A program made the position numbers and the translations under genes. Below the pieces are notes generated by a model. That model saw only the letters and a list, made by a program, of their open reading frames with translations, was not told where the DNA came from and ran no database searches. Below, one piece after another: positions 45,581 through 56,977 of a stretch of DNA of 64,000 bases. The stretch comes from Pictodentalium vernedei (taxonomy: Eukaryota; Mollusca; Scaphopoda; Dentaliida; Dentaliidae): NCBI GenBank assembly GCA_031216915.1, contig CM062294.1:27156985-27220984 (forward strand), in the 5' to 3' direction. The first letter of the stretch is position 1. Every line of letters begins with the position of its first letter.

Positions 45581-45832
45581 ATAACCCTTTACCCAACGTA
45601 ACGGCCAAAATCGGCCAGCGCTATTCTCAAAAATCGCCAATTAATTTTCATTATTTTTTTCATTTTTTGTCTCAAAAACATAGGTTATGACCCCTCATTG
45701 GAACGAGCTCGTCGAGCTCGTTCCAATGAGGGGTCATAACCTATGTTTTTGAGACAAAAAATGAAAAAAATTAGTTATTCAAGAATTTTTTTTGCAAGTG
45801 TCGTCTGCTTTTCATGTTAGGTAAAGGGTTAA
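45581..45832. mobile_element. Palindromic TTAA MITE, 252 bp, almost perfect core
   Basis: The ends are ATAACCCTTTACCCAAC and GTTAGGTAAAGGGTTAA (TTAA with one change at the left). The core 45655-45771 is a perfect or nearly perfect inverted repeat with a single-base centre at GAGCTCGTCGAGCTC. Relatives lie at 10158, 11745 and 14528. Confidence 0.8.
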
Positions 45833-46848
45833 AGGGGCCAAATAGCGACGAGGGCATTGGCTGGAACTGGCATTGCTCGGACAACTCGAATCTTATGAAG
45901 CAAAAGAGACTCGTTGTCTCTATTCCCGATAAATTCTGTCTCTTGGTTGGTCAGAATGTCTTGGACAAATAGCCATGGCAAAGGGTGCACCCACTATCGA
46001 AGGTATACGAGAGCATGCAACATCCAGGGTATGGTATATGGGCATGATTTAAATGAAAGCCCTTCGCTTTCGTACGCCTCGATATAAAAATCGAACAAAA
46101 AAACCTGAAAATAGTCACAAATATTATCAGATTTTCGACAATTCGATCATATTTTGCCGTTATAAATAAATAGTCGCATAATTAACTGAAATAACTTGAG
46201 AAAAATAAAATAAGAGCAAATATCGTCCCCCTCGGTTGGCACATGGAACACATTGGAACTCGAGGGACGATATGTAAACAAAATACTGTTTTCTCGCTTC
46301 TTTAGTGACCCAAGGGATGTAACTCTATCTGTTGTCTTTTGCGTTTGTTCCAACTGATTGCGGAGCGTGAGAAACGCGTCCACACATTTTTCTCTAATAT
46401 GTTTCTATTGAACGTTATATCTGTCACTATGTATGGTATATGGATATTTAATACCGGAATGTTTCATTTTAAAACCTCGTCTGCGGCTCGGTGTTTAAAA
46501 ACCGACATCCAGGTATTAAATCTTCATATAGCATACACGTTGACGGAGATAACTTATACATGTATTTACTCATTTCGAAATCTCGACAGCAACGTCCAGT
46601 CATTTGTAACAGCACCCTCTCTTCCAGCACCTCACTTATAGCACCCTAATCTTACAAATGACTTGACTCATTTTTCGAGTTGAGTCGACGAGTCCCTGAA
46701 AATCACCCGAAATCCTCCAAGACGAATTTTAAAGGAGTAAAGTCATCCAACGAACCCCACAGCACAGTTATAATGTTGGGAGAGTCATTATGTAAAAATC
46801 AATTGAAATCCTTCAAAACATATTTTAGAGCAAACACGCATATGCCAC
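45833..46848. other. Intergenic flank of the Polinton
   Basis: No gene was recognised. A small hairpin (AGTCATTTGTAA...TTACAAATGACT) lies at about 46597-46673. Confidence 0.5.
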
Positions 46849-47599
46849 AGTAGGTATAAAATGCAGATACCAGGACACTTTTTTCACTTTTGCGCTTGTA
46901 CATGTACGTGTACATGTACGTGTACCCATAGAGTTCAGTGTTGAAATGTGTTAAAATGTACACGAAATGTACAAAATATGTTTTGTACATTTTGTCCTGG
47001 AATCCGCAAATCGCTGTCATCGTGTCCTAGGTGGTTCAATCAACCGTTGGCGAATGAGTGCGGATTCCAGGACAGTCCGCGTGGAAGAAAATCTATGAGA
47101 AATCGACCTAAAATTTCTCAACATTCGCCAACAATCGATTGAACCATCTAGAACGCGATGGCGAACACCGGCGAATGCTTCGCAGATTCGAGGACAGCAT
47201 CAAAAATGTCAAAAAATCAGAATCGACGAATTTTCCCCGACGTTCGTAGTCGCGTTCTAGACGGCGGTGGGTGCGATCCAGTCAGCGACGAATGATTGCG
47301 GATTCCAGGACAGGAAAATTGATCCTAAAATTTTTCCCCAACGTTCACCAACGATCGATCCCACCATCTAGGATGCGATAACCAACTAATGCGGATTCCA
47401 GAACAGTAAAATATAAAAAATTAAGAAATGTCTAAAAAAAAATTAGAATGGGAAGAAAATTTTCTCTCCACATTTGTAAACGTGGTCAAGATGGCGGTTC
47501 GATCAATCGTGGACGAAAAAAACGGTGAAGATTTTCTAGTGGAGGGAAAAGATGAAAAATAAAATAAAATCGTTATGAGTGTTGAGGTAAATTGTAACA
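46849..47599 (+). repeat. Polinton left terminal inverted repeat
   Basis: It begins AGTAGGTATAA, carries an alternating GTACATGTACGTGTAC stretch, then four to five internal blocks of about 130 bp. Each block ends in GCGGATTCCAGGACAG or a variant. It matches 61999-61232 on the other strand. Confidence 0.93.
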
Positions 47600-47837
47600 G
47601 AATCACAAGATTCACGAGAGGAAATAAAAAAAGTGATTGATATATATATATAGGAGAAAAAAAAATATAAATAAATAGTTATTTAAAAAATAATAAAATA
47701 TCGAATCGAATAGATAATAAAATATATGTAAATCACGAATGATTCCCAGATTGTGAGAGTGTCATTTCTTCTAAAGGCGTTCATGAGCGCCTATGCATTC
47801 TGCGTGAATGAACAATTAGGTCGCCTTTGTTAGAACG

Positions 47838-48125
47838 ATGGGTCGGGTGCCAGGATCATCAGGACTTCGATCACGAGGATCATTCGTGTCTGATGATGGA
47901 AAGGAAAGATATGGTCATCAAGTATTTCGAACTTGCATTCGAATGCATTTGAACGACGACGTGATCAAGTTTTGGAGGAGATTAGTCTTCTGTAGCAGGC
48001 GAGAAAAGCCCACCGGTTCGGAAGAAATGAAATTGGTGCATGGAAGTCTGACTTTAGAAGACAAGGGATGCGTCTTGAAATTATTGCTGGAGGGAGCAAA
48101 CGACATGACTAAGTTTTTTTGTTGA
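47838..48125 (+). CDS. Polinton small protein, 95 residues, unknown
   Basis: First plus-strand frame inside the left TIR (MGRVPGSSGLRSRGSFVSDD...). It contains a KERYGHQVFRTCIRMHLNDD segment and a hydrophobic C-terminus. No family recognised. Position suggests an accessory gene. Confidence 0.5.
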   Translation: MGRVPGSSGLRSRGSFVSDDGKERYGHQVFRTCIRMHLNDDVIKFWRRLVFCSRREKPTGSEEMKLVHGSLTLEDKGCVLKLLLEGANDMTKFFC

Positions 48126-48215
48126 TATAAATAAGGGAGAATAGAAAATAAAAAATAAATAAACACGTAAATAATATCAGATAAAAATTAGAAAGAAAAA
48201 AAACACACACAAAAC

Positions 48216-48878
48216 ATGAAAACCAGAAATAAATTGTATCCGTCATTAGATGACGACGAGAATGAGAAGCCGAACAATGTTTTGCCAATGGCACCATCAC
48301 CAGAAAAAAAAGAAAGAGGAGAGAGGTATCGCATCGATCAAATCAGTAGAATCCAATTGTATCTGACTCGAGAGAGAGACTCTAAGCATTCTCTCAAGAA
48401 GAAGTACTCGCGCCTTGTGAAATTTGTCAACGTGGTCGACACGACACTCATCATGATTTCCATGGGTTTACACGTTGCTGGCATCAGATTGTTGTCAACC
48501 GCAGCTGGCCTTCTGACCGTGTTGACCATAGAAGGAGTGGCTCTCACTGCCAGATTGTTTAGCACGGTCAGAAACTTTTGGAGTAGGAAATTATATCTGA
48601 AGGCTAGGAAACACGAAAAAATTTGCATCTTGGCCGACTCCAAGATCGACACGATATCTGAAATGATCTTGATGGTGTTGAAAGATGGTAGGATATCGGG
48701 CAGAGAATACTTCACGATATTGAGCGAGAAATCGAAATACGGCGCCATGAAAGAAGCCGTGAGGATCAAGATTCATCAGATCATCAAGGAAGAGATGAAG
48801 GATTCTCTTGTAGAAAGGGGGAGGAAAGAGGCCAGGGAGGAATTCGGTAAGTTGATAGAACTCAAGAGCAATAATTGA
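48216..48878 (+). CDS. Polinton protein with hydrophobic segments, 220 residues
   Basis: A highly charged N-terminus is followed by a hydrophobic region at about residues 70-115 (TLIMISMGLHVAGIRLL, AGLLTVLTIEGVALTARLF). This is likely two membrane-associated helices. A Lys/Glu-rich helical C-terminus follows (HQIIKEEMKDSLVERGRKE). No known enzyme motif; a membrane-active accessory protein is one possibility. The frame is open throughout. Confidence 0.6.
   Translation: MKTRNKLYPSLDDDENEKPNNVLPMAPSPEKKERGERYRIDQISRIQLYLTRERDSKHSLKKKYSRLVKFVNVVDTTLIMISMGLHVAGIRLLSTAAGLLTVLTIEGVALTARLFSTVRNFWSRKLYLKARKHEKICILADSKIDTISEMILMVLKDGRISGREYFTILSEKSKYGAMKEAVRIKIHQIIKEEMKDSLVERGRKEAREEFGKLIELKSNN

Positions 48879-48885
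<7 letters not shown>

Positions 48886-48947
<62 letters not shown>
48886..48947. repeat. (TA)n microsatellite
   Basis: About 30 TA repeats between two plus-strand Polinton genes. Confidence 0.95.
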
Positions 48948-48948
<1 letters not shown>

Positions 48949-49048
48949 AGAATAGAATTTTTTAAAGGAAAAAAAATATCAAATTTATATATAAAAAAAA
49001 AAAAATACGAATCATTTAAATAACCCTAAAAAAAAACCAAAAAAAAAA

Positions 49049-49486
49049 ATGTATTGCGTAAAGTGTAAAAGAGTTAATGAGATGGGTAATTCTCGAAAAG
49101 TGCGCGAACTCAAAACGAAAGACAGATGCTTCACGGAATTTGCAAGTTGTGTGATTCAATCAAGACTCAATTCGTCAAAAAAAAAAATGACGGGAGGCAA
49201 AAGTGTCGCGAATAAAATGATCAATAATCTACCTTTTGAAATGCATGTGCCGGGTCACAGTTTCACAGGACCCGGAATGAAATTGAACAAGAGACTCAAT
49301 GCCGATCTGACTCCTAAATCTTGGAGCAAACACGATCTGTGCTATGACAGACATCCCGACACCAAGACTCGCAATGACGTCTGCAATAAAAACATGTTGG
49401 CAAAATTGAGAGACATATCAAATCCGACCAGGAGAGAGAAGTTCGAACATTCGCTGGTCGGCAAAGTAATCGGTATGAAACGTTGA
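49049..49486 (+). CDS. Polinton PLA2-like protein with N-terminal Cys motif
   Basis: It starts MYCVKCKRVNEM, a CxxC element like those of small zinc-binding viral proteins. The C-terminal half has HSFTGPGMKLNKRLNADLTP, then WSKHDLCYDR and a later NDVCNKNML. GPG, the HD-x-CYD motif and the trailing Asp match phospholipase A2 active-site architecture as found in parvovirus VP1 and in some Polintons. There it is thought to help particles breach membranes. The pairing with a CxxC head is notable. Confidence 0.65.
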   Translation: MYCVKCKRVNEMGNSRKVRELKTKDRCFTEFASCVIQSRLNSSKKKMTGGKSVANKMINNLPFEMHVPGHSFTGPGMKLNKRLNADLTPKSWSKHDLCYDRHPDTKTRNDVCNKNMLAKLRDISNPTRREKFEHSLVGKVIGMKR

Positions 49487-49539
49487 TTTGGATGGGGCAT
49501 TCAAAAAAAAAGACGGCTCAGAAAAGAAGAAGAAGTGAT

Positions 49540-50165
49540 TATTGATGAGCGAATTGACCGAGGAGCTACACAAGCCCATCGTGCATAAATTTCGAAAGAG
49601 AAGCGTGATCGTGAAGGGTCTGGATGACATTTGGTCCGCCGACTTGGTCGACATGAGATCGTTTTCGAGGTGGAACAAGGGCATCAAATATCTATTGATG
49701 ATCATCAACATGTTTTCCAAATATGGTTGGATCAGAGCCTTGAAGAATAAATTGGGACCTTGCATCGTCGAGGCTCTGAAGAGCGTGTTCGACTCTTCTT
49801 CTTGAAAACCAAATAAATTGTGGGTGGACAAGGGGAATGAATTCTACAACAAGGATGTTCGTCAGTGGGTCAACCTCTATTCGATCAAAAATGAAGAAAA
49901 AGCCAGCGTCATGGAACATTGGAATCGAACAATGAAGGAAAGATGCACAGGTACTTCACAGCGAATTCGACCAAGCAATACATATACGCTCTGAATGGTC
50001 TGGTCGAAGATTACAACAACATGCGACACAGATCGATCAAGATGACCCCCGCGGAAGCTAGCGATCCTCGAAACGAAAAACGGGTCTACACGAATCTATA
50101 TCCCGAGAGATCTAAGATCAGGAAGGAGTCTTGACCACTGAAATTTGAGGTCGGCATTCGAGTGA
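49540..50165 (+). pseudogene. Polinton integrase (retroviral-type DDE), broken
   Basis: The span shows the catalytic-core start DIWSADLVDMRSFSRWN, then IKYLLMIINMFSKYGWI, and towards its end MRHRSIKMTPAEASDP, typical of Polinton integrases. This enzyme inserts the element and makes the 6 bp duplication. The gene is fossil. Confidence 0.85.
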
Positions 50166-50179
50166 AAATCTAAGGGACT

Positions 50180-51070
50180 TGATCAGTTGTGGGTGAAAGA
50201 CACAGTTGTGGGTATCGGTCCCGCCAACACCGGCGCCTCCATGATATTCGACTACACATCAAGACGTCCAAACCCAAAGGAACCTTTTCATTCAGGATAC
50301 CTTTGAAACACATCTTCGGATTCGCGTACGATTACAACAAGATCATGTATGGATTCAAACACAATCTGATGTTGATTCAAAAGGGAGATGATGACGCGAT
50401 AGTGAGACTCTCTGTGACCGCCGCAGCTAAGTTAACTCTACACAAGATATCGTGGTTCGTTCCACACATGCAGCCTTCGACCATGGAAAAAATGCATCTC
50501 TACAAGATCATAGAATCCAAGAGTAAATTACCCGTGGGATTTAGAATGAGACAGTGTGACACGGCTAGCATTCTGCCCTCCACGAGTCACTTATATTGGT
50601 GATTGACCATGAAATCCGCTTTCGAGAGACTGTGTTTCATCGTGGTCGCATTTCAGACCAACAAGGATGGGTCTCAAGAAAAGAATTCGATCACTGCAAT
50701 TTGAGAAACATGCAAGTGTTTCTGAATGCCATGAGATATCCTGCAATCAATTACAACGTGTCGTTTGACAAGAACAATTTCTGCAGACTGTACGGCAAAG
50801 CCGCAGATTTTAGAAATACGTATCACAGTCTGAATGAATTGATGAGGAACCCTAATATATCTCCCGCCGAATACAAGTCGATGTATCCCATGTTCATATT
50901 TGACGTCAGTAAACAGAGCGAATGACTTAAGAGTAGCGTCTTAGACATTCAGATGAAGATGCTTTTCGATGAGAACATGCCGAGAAAAAACGAGGCCTTT
51001 GCCCTGGTTCTGTCGGATAGAGAATTACAATTCAAATTGGATGGAAATAAGATGTTGATTGTTCGATGAG
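50180..51070 (+). pseudogene. Polinton major capsid-type protein, broken
   Basis: Segments such as FRIPLKHIFGFAYDYNKIMYG, KISWFVPHMQPS, FRMRQCDTASI, AINYNVSFDKNNFCRLYG and MYPMFIFDVSKQSE recur in capsid-like proteins of invertebrate Polintons. Double jelly-roll identity is inferred from family memory and position after the integrase, not from a structural test. Fossil copy. Confidence 0.55.
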
Positions 51071-51115
51071 AGATGTGTGTGTGTGAAGAAAAGAAAAAAA
51101 ATATATAAATGAAAA

Positions 51116-51334
51116 TTGAAAAAAAAAATTAATTACAAAAAAATGAATGATAAAGAAAGAGAATACTTGAGAAGAAACAGACGTGGTTTGATTAACAATA
51201 TTTTGCAAGATTCGCTAGCAATAATTCTAGACACTTTAGTCGGAACAGAACTTTTGATATTGACCGATTATATGAGATGCGAAATCGAAAGTAAAAGAAA
51301 AGACCAGAAAACGTTTAGACACGTTGATGTATAG
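51116..51334 (+). CDS. Polinton small protein, 72 residues, unknown
   Basis: A basic N-terminus (MKKKINYKKMNDKEREYLRR) precedes a hydrophobic helix (LIILDTLVGTELLILTDYM-like). No family recognised. It is the last gene before the convergent hairpin at 51474. Confidence 0.45.
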   Translation: MKKKINYKKMNDKEREYLRRNRRGLINNILQDSLAIILDTLVGTELLILTDYMRCEIESKRKDQKTFRHVDV

Positions 51335-51473
51335 AGGACCAACTGCTTTTTGAGAATTTATAAAAGCTCTCCGAAATGCCAAAAAAGATGTCAACGCATG
51401 TTTCAAGTTAGGCGATCCAATTTCACGAGATGAAACATTACAAGAAATAACGTATTAAAAACAAAAATAAAAA

Positions 51474-51532
51474 ATAAAAAGTAATGAGATCCAGAGAAAT
51501 TGAACATCTTTCTAAATCTCATTACTTTTTAT
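51474..51532. terminator. Hairpin between convergent Polinton gene blocks, copy 1
   Basis: AAAAAGTAATGAGATC...(loop)...ATCTCATTACTTTTT. A-runs and T-runs flank the stem symmetrically. It lies between the end of the plus block (51334) and the end of the minus fibre gene (51604). The same stem recurs at 56978-57037, in the same gene context. Confidence 0.7.
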
Positions 51533-51603
51533 TTTTTTTTTGTTTTTTAGTTTTTCTGTTTTTAATAATTACTCATTATTTTTAATTAATTATTTCCACA
51601 CAT

Positions 51604-52955
51604 TCACTGTTTGTTCAGAGGATCTAGTTCGATCAGTAGGCTCACCCCGGAAGTGGCGTCTTCAGAATTATTGGCTTTTGTAATGAAATTAATCCTGTCT
51701 CTGGCGTTCACTTTGAGAGGCGTGCCGAACATGCTGACATTCGAATGTTGATTCTCGGTCTTTTCAACACTGTATCTCTTATCACTCTCTACTCCATTCA
51801 CCATGAGATTGACGACCGCTCTGTTATTCAAATCCGGGGAAGCCAGACACATTCAAATGATTTCGCCTCCCAACGGCATGGGATATCCCACATGACCATG
51901 TTGCGATCTGCTACCTCTGTTTCCAAAAGACCATTCGGCTTTTCCCTCGTCTAATGCACCGCTCTACTCGGACCACACGGTGATCAATTACCTGGCGTAT
52001 TTGACTTTCTCCACCACCGAATCAGGGTGCAAGCATCCAACATGTGCACGGGATCTGGCAGATTCATGAGCGCATGTCCGCCCATGTCTAGTTTACCTTC
52101 CATGATGTCACCCTTTCTCCAGGCCGAGTTGTCATCCACGTACTGCCTGCTGACCATGCTAGAATCAAATTCGGGATTGTGATCGAGAACGAATAAATTC
52201 TGACCATTCATGTTGATGCCACCCTTCATGGTTCCACCAGATTGTTTGTTCAGGTAGAGATCGTCCACTTGTGATTCTAGGTATTCTTGTGATCGTATCA
52301 CGGCAGAATCCACGTAGCCCTTGTTGACCGCGGTTGAGTCCGCATCCGTGTCGTCGACCTTTGACAGATTCAATATCTTGTTGAACCCTGCATTCCGATC
52401 CGATTCCATTTCTCGTCTGTCAGACTTTCTCTGTTCCAGATCTACGTAGTATTTGGTCACCATGTCCTTGGGATTCGTAGGAGTGGCCACGTTCATTATC
52501 TTGTTAGAATTGGCGTTCAATTCCGTTTGCATCATTTTCTGAACGTATCTACTTCTCACGTATTCACTGAATCGTGCACAAGAGGCGTCGGTGTATTTCT
52601 TGGTTGCAACATCGGTGGAATCTATGGGACTCATGATGTTCACCAAACATTTGGATTTCAGATTGAGATCGTCGGTCATGGCTTTATCCACGTAATTATC
52701 TCTCATCATTCATTCGAAATCTGCGTTCCCCCTGTCGTCGTATTTTTTAGTCGCCGCATCTGCAAGATCTACCAGCTTGGGAAGATTGTAGAGCTTGTTA
52801 TCGTTCATGTTCAAAGGTTCCTCTCAAGGTTCGTATCTCCGAACGTAATGTTCGTCCATGCTGACAATATCATAACCATCGCCGATTTTGAGCGTCTTCT
52901 TCTTCTTTTTGTGTCAACTTTCGTCGTCACTCCTACCAACTTTATTGACTGGCAT
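51604..52955 (-). pseudogene. Polinton fibre-like protein, broken
   Basis: Repeated segments of the type KIMNVATPTNPKDMVTKYYVD and TAVNKGYVDS follow the N-x-I-x-N-V/L...A-T-K-x-Y-V-D pattern of viral and phage fibres. A different C-terminal domain (VVNLMVNGVESDKRYSV...SLLIELDP) could be a knob. Likely a receptor-binding spike. Fossil copy. Confidence 0.65.
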
Positions 52956-53099
52956 GTTGTTTTGGGGTTTTTGTTTTAAAAATATATTTCAATGCAGTTT
53001 TTTAAAAATGAAATATTTTTCACTTATTTTATTTTTTTTTATTCTATTCGATTAAGTTTTTTTAAAACTAATTTTTACCTTTATATATATTATTAAAAA

Positions 53100-53540
53100 A
53101 AAATATCTCTCTAATGTAAATCATTGAGAATGTCTTGAAACCGATCTCCTTCTGACCATCTCTTGAGAACATAGAGAGACAGGTGACTTCAAAACACTTG
53201 ATGCGGTGATTGCACTCGTTCCATTTTGTAACGAACCAATTCATCGAAAATAGTTTTTTATTTCTTTTGGCGGCGAGATTCCGTAGCTGTCGAAGTAATA
53301 ATTCTTCTTCCCGTTCTTGAACCACGCCAACCAGTGAGTGCCTTCACCCAATAAATCATCCAGATTTAAAATTCCGCATTCCAATTGTCGAGGTCTTCTC
53401 TTCAGCAAGGCATCTCTGGAAAACACACCTCGGAAATCTTTGATTTTCAAGGCCTTCGCTGCATTCGACTCATCGATGTTGGATAGGGGTTGGTTAGGTA
53501 GGACGACACCTTCTACAGATATCCGTATTTTCTTATTCAT
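53100..53540 (-). pseudogene. Polinton adenain-like cysteine protease
   Basis: The stretch NLDDLLGEGTHWLAWFKNGKK carries the His-Trp of the catalytic His, followed by YYFDSYGISPPKEI. This is the arrangement of adenovirus-type (C5/Ulp1-like) proteases that process capsid proteins. It lies next to the polymerase. Fossil copy. Confidence 0.75.
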
Positions 53541-53572
53541 AAATGTATATTTTTTTATTATTATTTATTTTA

Positions 53573-56187
53573 TTATAATTCACTAAATGATTTTTTTTGG
53601 GGGGATTGTTTTCTTTTTCTTTTTAAACTTAATCTCTCAATGTCTCTATCGACTTCCATAATCTTGAATTCATCTAATTCCTCTTGATTTTCTGGAATCC
53701 TATCATCCTTAACCATATCCAAAACCCAATGTCCGAGTGCCAAAGTGCTTATTTTATCGTCTAACATGACTTTCGTATCGTCGGCGGCCATCAGCAAAAT
53801 CTTGTTGACTATTTCAGTATACAAGTCGTGATTGTCACTTCGAATCAAATTCATAGTCTTATACACTGGACCACTTCCTAACAGACAATCTTTATACTCT
53901 CGAAAAGAGAAGTTTTTCTTCACCACGCATGCTTTAACCCCTTTGCACTTCTTAATCTCTTCATCTTCTAGATGATAAGCATACAGTTTGGGTCTCAAAC
54001 CCACGAATTCAATGATTTGTTTACCACCACTCTCGTCCTTAAATTTACCCAACACCTTCTTGTTATCGTTCAATTGAATGTTGGATGGGTGATCGATGGG
54101 ATAATTGCTCGTGTTGAGCCATTCGGTCATGCCCGGAGATATAACTCGGTAGATGTCTTTCGTCTCTATCTCGTAAACTAAACTGTCCGTGTCGGTGAAC
54201 AGTAGTTTGGCTTTCTCACCAAATTTCCATTCGACGTAATCATAGTGAAACTCATACATCAATCGCTTGCTGATATCTAAGATGATCGGTCCAAGATAAT
54301 AGGGTTTGTTGAACTTCAGGTGTGTCTTTTGCATGTGAATGGCCACTAGATTTTCATCGAATATGGTTTGGTGTCTGTAATTGGTTTTTGCCACTAATTT
54401 TTTAGCTCTTTTCTCGGACGTGATGTCGGTTCTCTTCCTGATGTTTTCTGTCGATTTACCATACACACAGTTCTTCGTGATTTTGAAGAAATCTTTTTTG
54501 AAATCATTCTTGGCTCGAATTCTGAGATTCGTGTTGAGATCGATGTATTTTTTCATCCCAGGCTCTTCATCGAATCGAATGATGTGATGTATTTTGACTA
54601 ATTTCGTCCTGTGATCGATGTATTGTTTCAAATTCTCGCTGTAGACGACATACTTACATTTGTTAAATAAATTGGGAATGAGTTTTTCATTGTCTCCTTC
54701 GACCGGTTCCATTCATGCAGGAGCCAGCGGATAATCATTGTGTAGATCGTGTAACTCTTCTGGATAGTTCAAATCGACTTCTAAAATGCAAGGATAGTCT
54801 CTCCATTTTTGCATCTCTTCCGGTTCTGTCACCCATTTGAAATTTCCAATCAGTAAAGGATGACTCATGGCCCAACCGTACAGATTATTAGCGTCCCAAT
54901 ACTTATGTATTTATTCGATCATTCTTTCATGTAGGGATTGTTGGCTTCAGAATATCTGTGGGAGATCATCGAGACACCACCTCTCGTGGCCTTGTCAAAC
55001 ATGAGCAACATGTCCACGTCAGATAATAATTCCAATTGGACTTTGGTGGTCTTCAACAGAGTGTCCCATGCTAGGCCATGTGCGGTGAAATACCAAGCCG
55101 GATCCAGATCGTAATTTCGATGACAGACGTCTCGAAAATTTCAAACACGTCGGCTATGAGTAGAACGTCGGTCTTCAGATAGAGATCGTGATAATCTCTC
55201 ATGGTTTTCATATCGAACGATTTCCACACGTTTTCAGTGTGTTCATAACCCTTGTCAGAAATGTCGGATTCATATAATTTCGAATAAAAATCTTCTTTGG
55301 AAGGTAGCGCGATGTCATCAAATCTCTTTAGATCGTTCATGTAATCATAAGGATAGACTCCTTTCCTCAACATGATGTCTACTCATTCTCTGAAGTGTTC
55401 GTCCGTGATTTTAAATTTATCCTCGCTCATGTTATCAACCAATTTTTCCAGACCAGTCAGCATGAATTTAAAACTGTTGATGAAACTTATGTCTCTACGA
55501 ATGGATTTCATTTCTTCTTCCAACGTCTCTCTGTCAAGTACTCTTTTCTTCTCCATGACCTTCCATTTCGTAAAGGAAATGTATCTTTCTTCACTGTTCA
55601 TGATGCAGTTTAATTCTTTGTGGGAGTAGCTGAGATTTTTCACGAACAGATGACCATCGTAACCCGAGAGATTGTGAAATATCAAAAGGATAGAAAGTGG
55701 CTTCTCGATATCTTAAATTACACTTGTTGTGGGCCGGGCCACGATACAGACCCGTGTAATCATCATGGTCTCTGAACTTCTTATTTTCTTGCGAATTCTC
55801 GCTGAATGATTGTCTGCATATGTGACATTCGGCGGCTCTGTTATTTTCATCCTGCTCGTCTCGTGATGATCATTTTCGTCCGGAGTTTTGAATTTGTCAT
55901 ATAAAATTTGAATTTTCGATTCTAACTCTTCCGCGAACCTTTGAGACATGTCATCGTCTTTGCACCATTTCAGGTAGGTGAAAGGACGGACCCATGTCGT
56001 GTTGCGAGTCGAAAGTGCATTTCACATAAATGCAATAGCCCAGAGGCATGTGTTTTTGATATCTTTTGATGTAACTTTGAAGAGCTTCGGGTTGGCAGGA
56101 ACTCATTTTCATGGTGAAGCATTCGAAATCGGCCTTGCGAATGATACTCCTGTATGGCTTTAATTTTTTTGGATTTGGTTCTATCAT
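53573..56187 (-). pseudogene. Polinton protein-primed family B DNA polymerase, broken
   Basis: From the high-coordinate end the exonuclease region shows KADFECF. Further on come FHNLSGYDGHLFVKNL, DLYLKTDVLLIADVFE and near the end the palm motif LLFTDTDSLVYEI. The sequence GLRPKLYAYHLEDEEIKKCKG lies near the C-terminus. These are landmarks of Polinton and adenovirus-like polymerases that replicate the element from a protein primer at its TIRs. Fossil copy. Confidence 0.9.
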
Positions 56188-56495
56188 TTCTGAAATTTAG
56201 AATTGATCAATTTTTATTTCCTAAACGTGGAAAAAATTGAATTAATATGATAAAAAAATAAGGGAAATTAAAAATTTTAACTTTTGTATATATATATATA
56301 GAGAGAGAGAGAGAGAAAAAACTTTTACAAAAAAAAAAATTTTCACATTAAAGAAAAATTAATTTAAAAAAAACTTTCTCGTTATATATATAGAGAGAAA
56401 AAACTTTTTACAAAAATTATTATTTAACACAAAAACACAAAATTAAAAAATATATTATTATTTGCAATAATTCATAAAACAAAAAATAATCAATC

Positions 56496-56963
56496 ATGAC
56501 AACAACACCTAAAAGATGTGAATTGAAACTGAAACGAGTCGAAACATGCAAAAAACTAAGTTGTAAAATTTACAGATTACAACGACACGATGCTATCGAA
56601 TTGAATGAGGCCAAGATGAAGGGCTTACAGCACAAATACAACAAATATAGCATGCCTTTGAAATTGGACGAAGCCACGCTCGATTTGTTTGACGAGTACG
56701 AAAGTGATCTACAGAATATCGTCATCGCCGAAGACAAAGAATTCGACAAGAGTGATTTGTCGTTACCCTACGGAAGTTACATATATCCAAAAATCTCTCT
56801 CGAACTCGTAAACAAATCGGGTGGTGAGAGTGCATTGACTGAAGTAAAAAAACTCGCAAAAGTAAAGATAAACATTCAACACATATGCGAAAAAGGAGAA
56901 GACGCGACCATTAACATGCTGATAACGGACTTGATTAAAAAAAACAATAGAGAGAACGATTAG
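56496..56963 (+). CDS. Polinton protein, 155 residues, unknown
   Basis: An isolated plus-strand gene between two minus blocks. It is Lys/Glu-rich, with a Cys pair near the start (CELKLKRVETCKKLSCK) and mixed helical regions. No family recognised. The second convergent hairpin follows its stop at once. Confidence 0.55.
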   Translation: MTTTPKRCELKLKRVETCKKLSCKIYRLQRHDAIELNEAKMKGLQHKYNKYSMPLKLDEATLDLFDEYESDLQNIVIAEDKEFDKSDLSLPYGSYIYPKISLELVNKSGGESALTEVKKLAKVKINIQHICEKGEDATINMLITDLIKKNNREND

Positions 56964-56977
56964 TGAAGAAGAAGGGG

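Noticed and set aside
47918-48769. Minus-strand frames opposite the first Polinton genes
   Set aside because: Antisense shadows of longer plus-strand genes with better composition.
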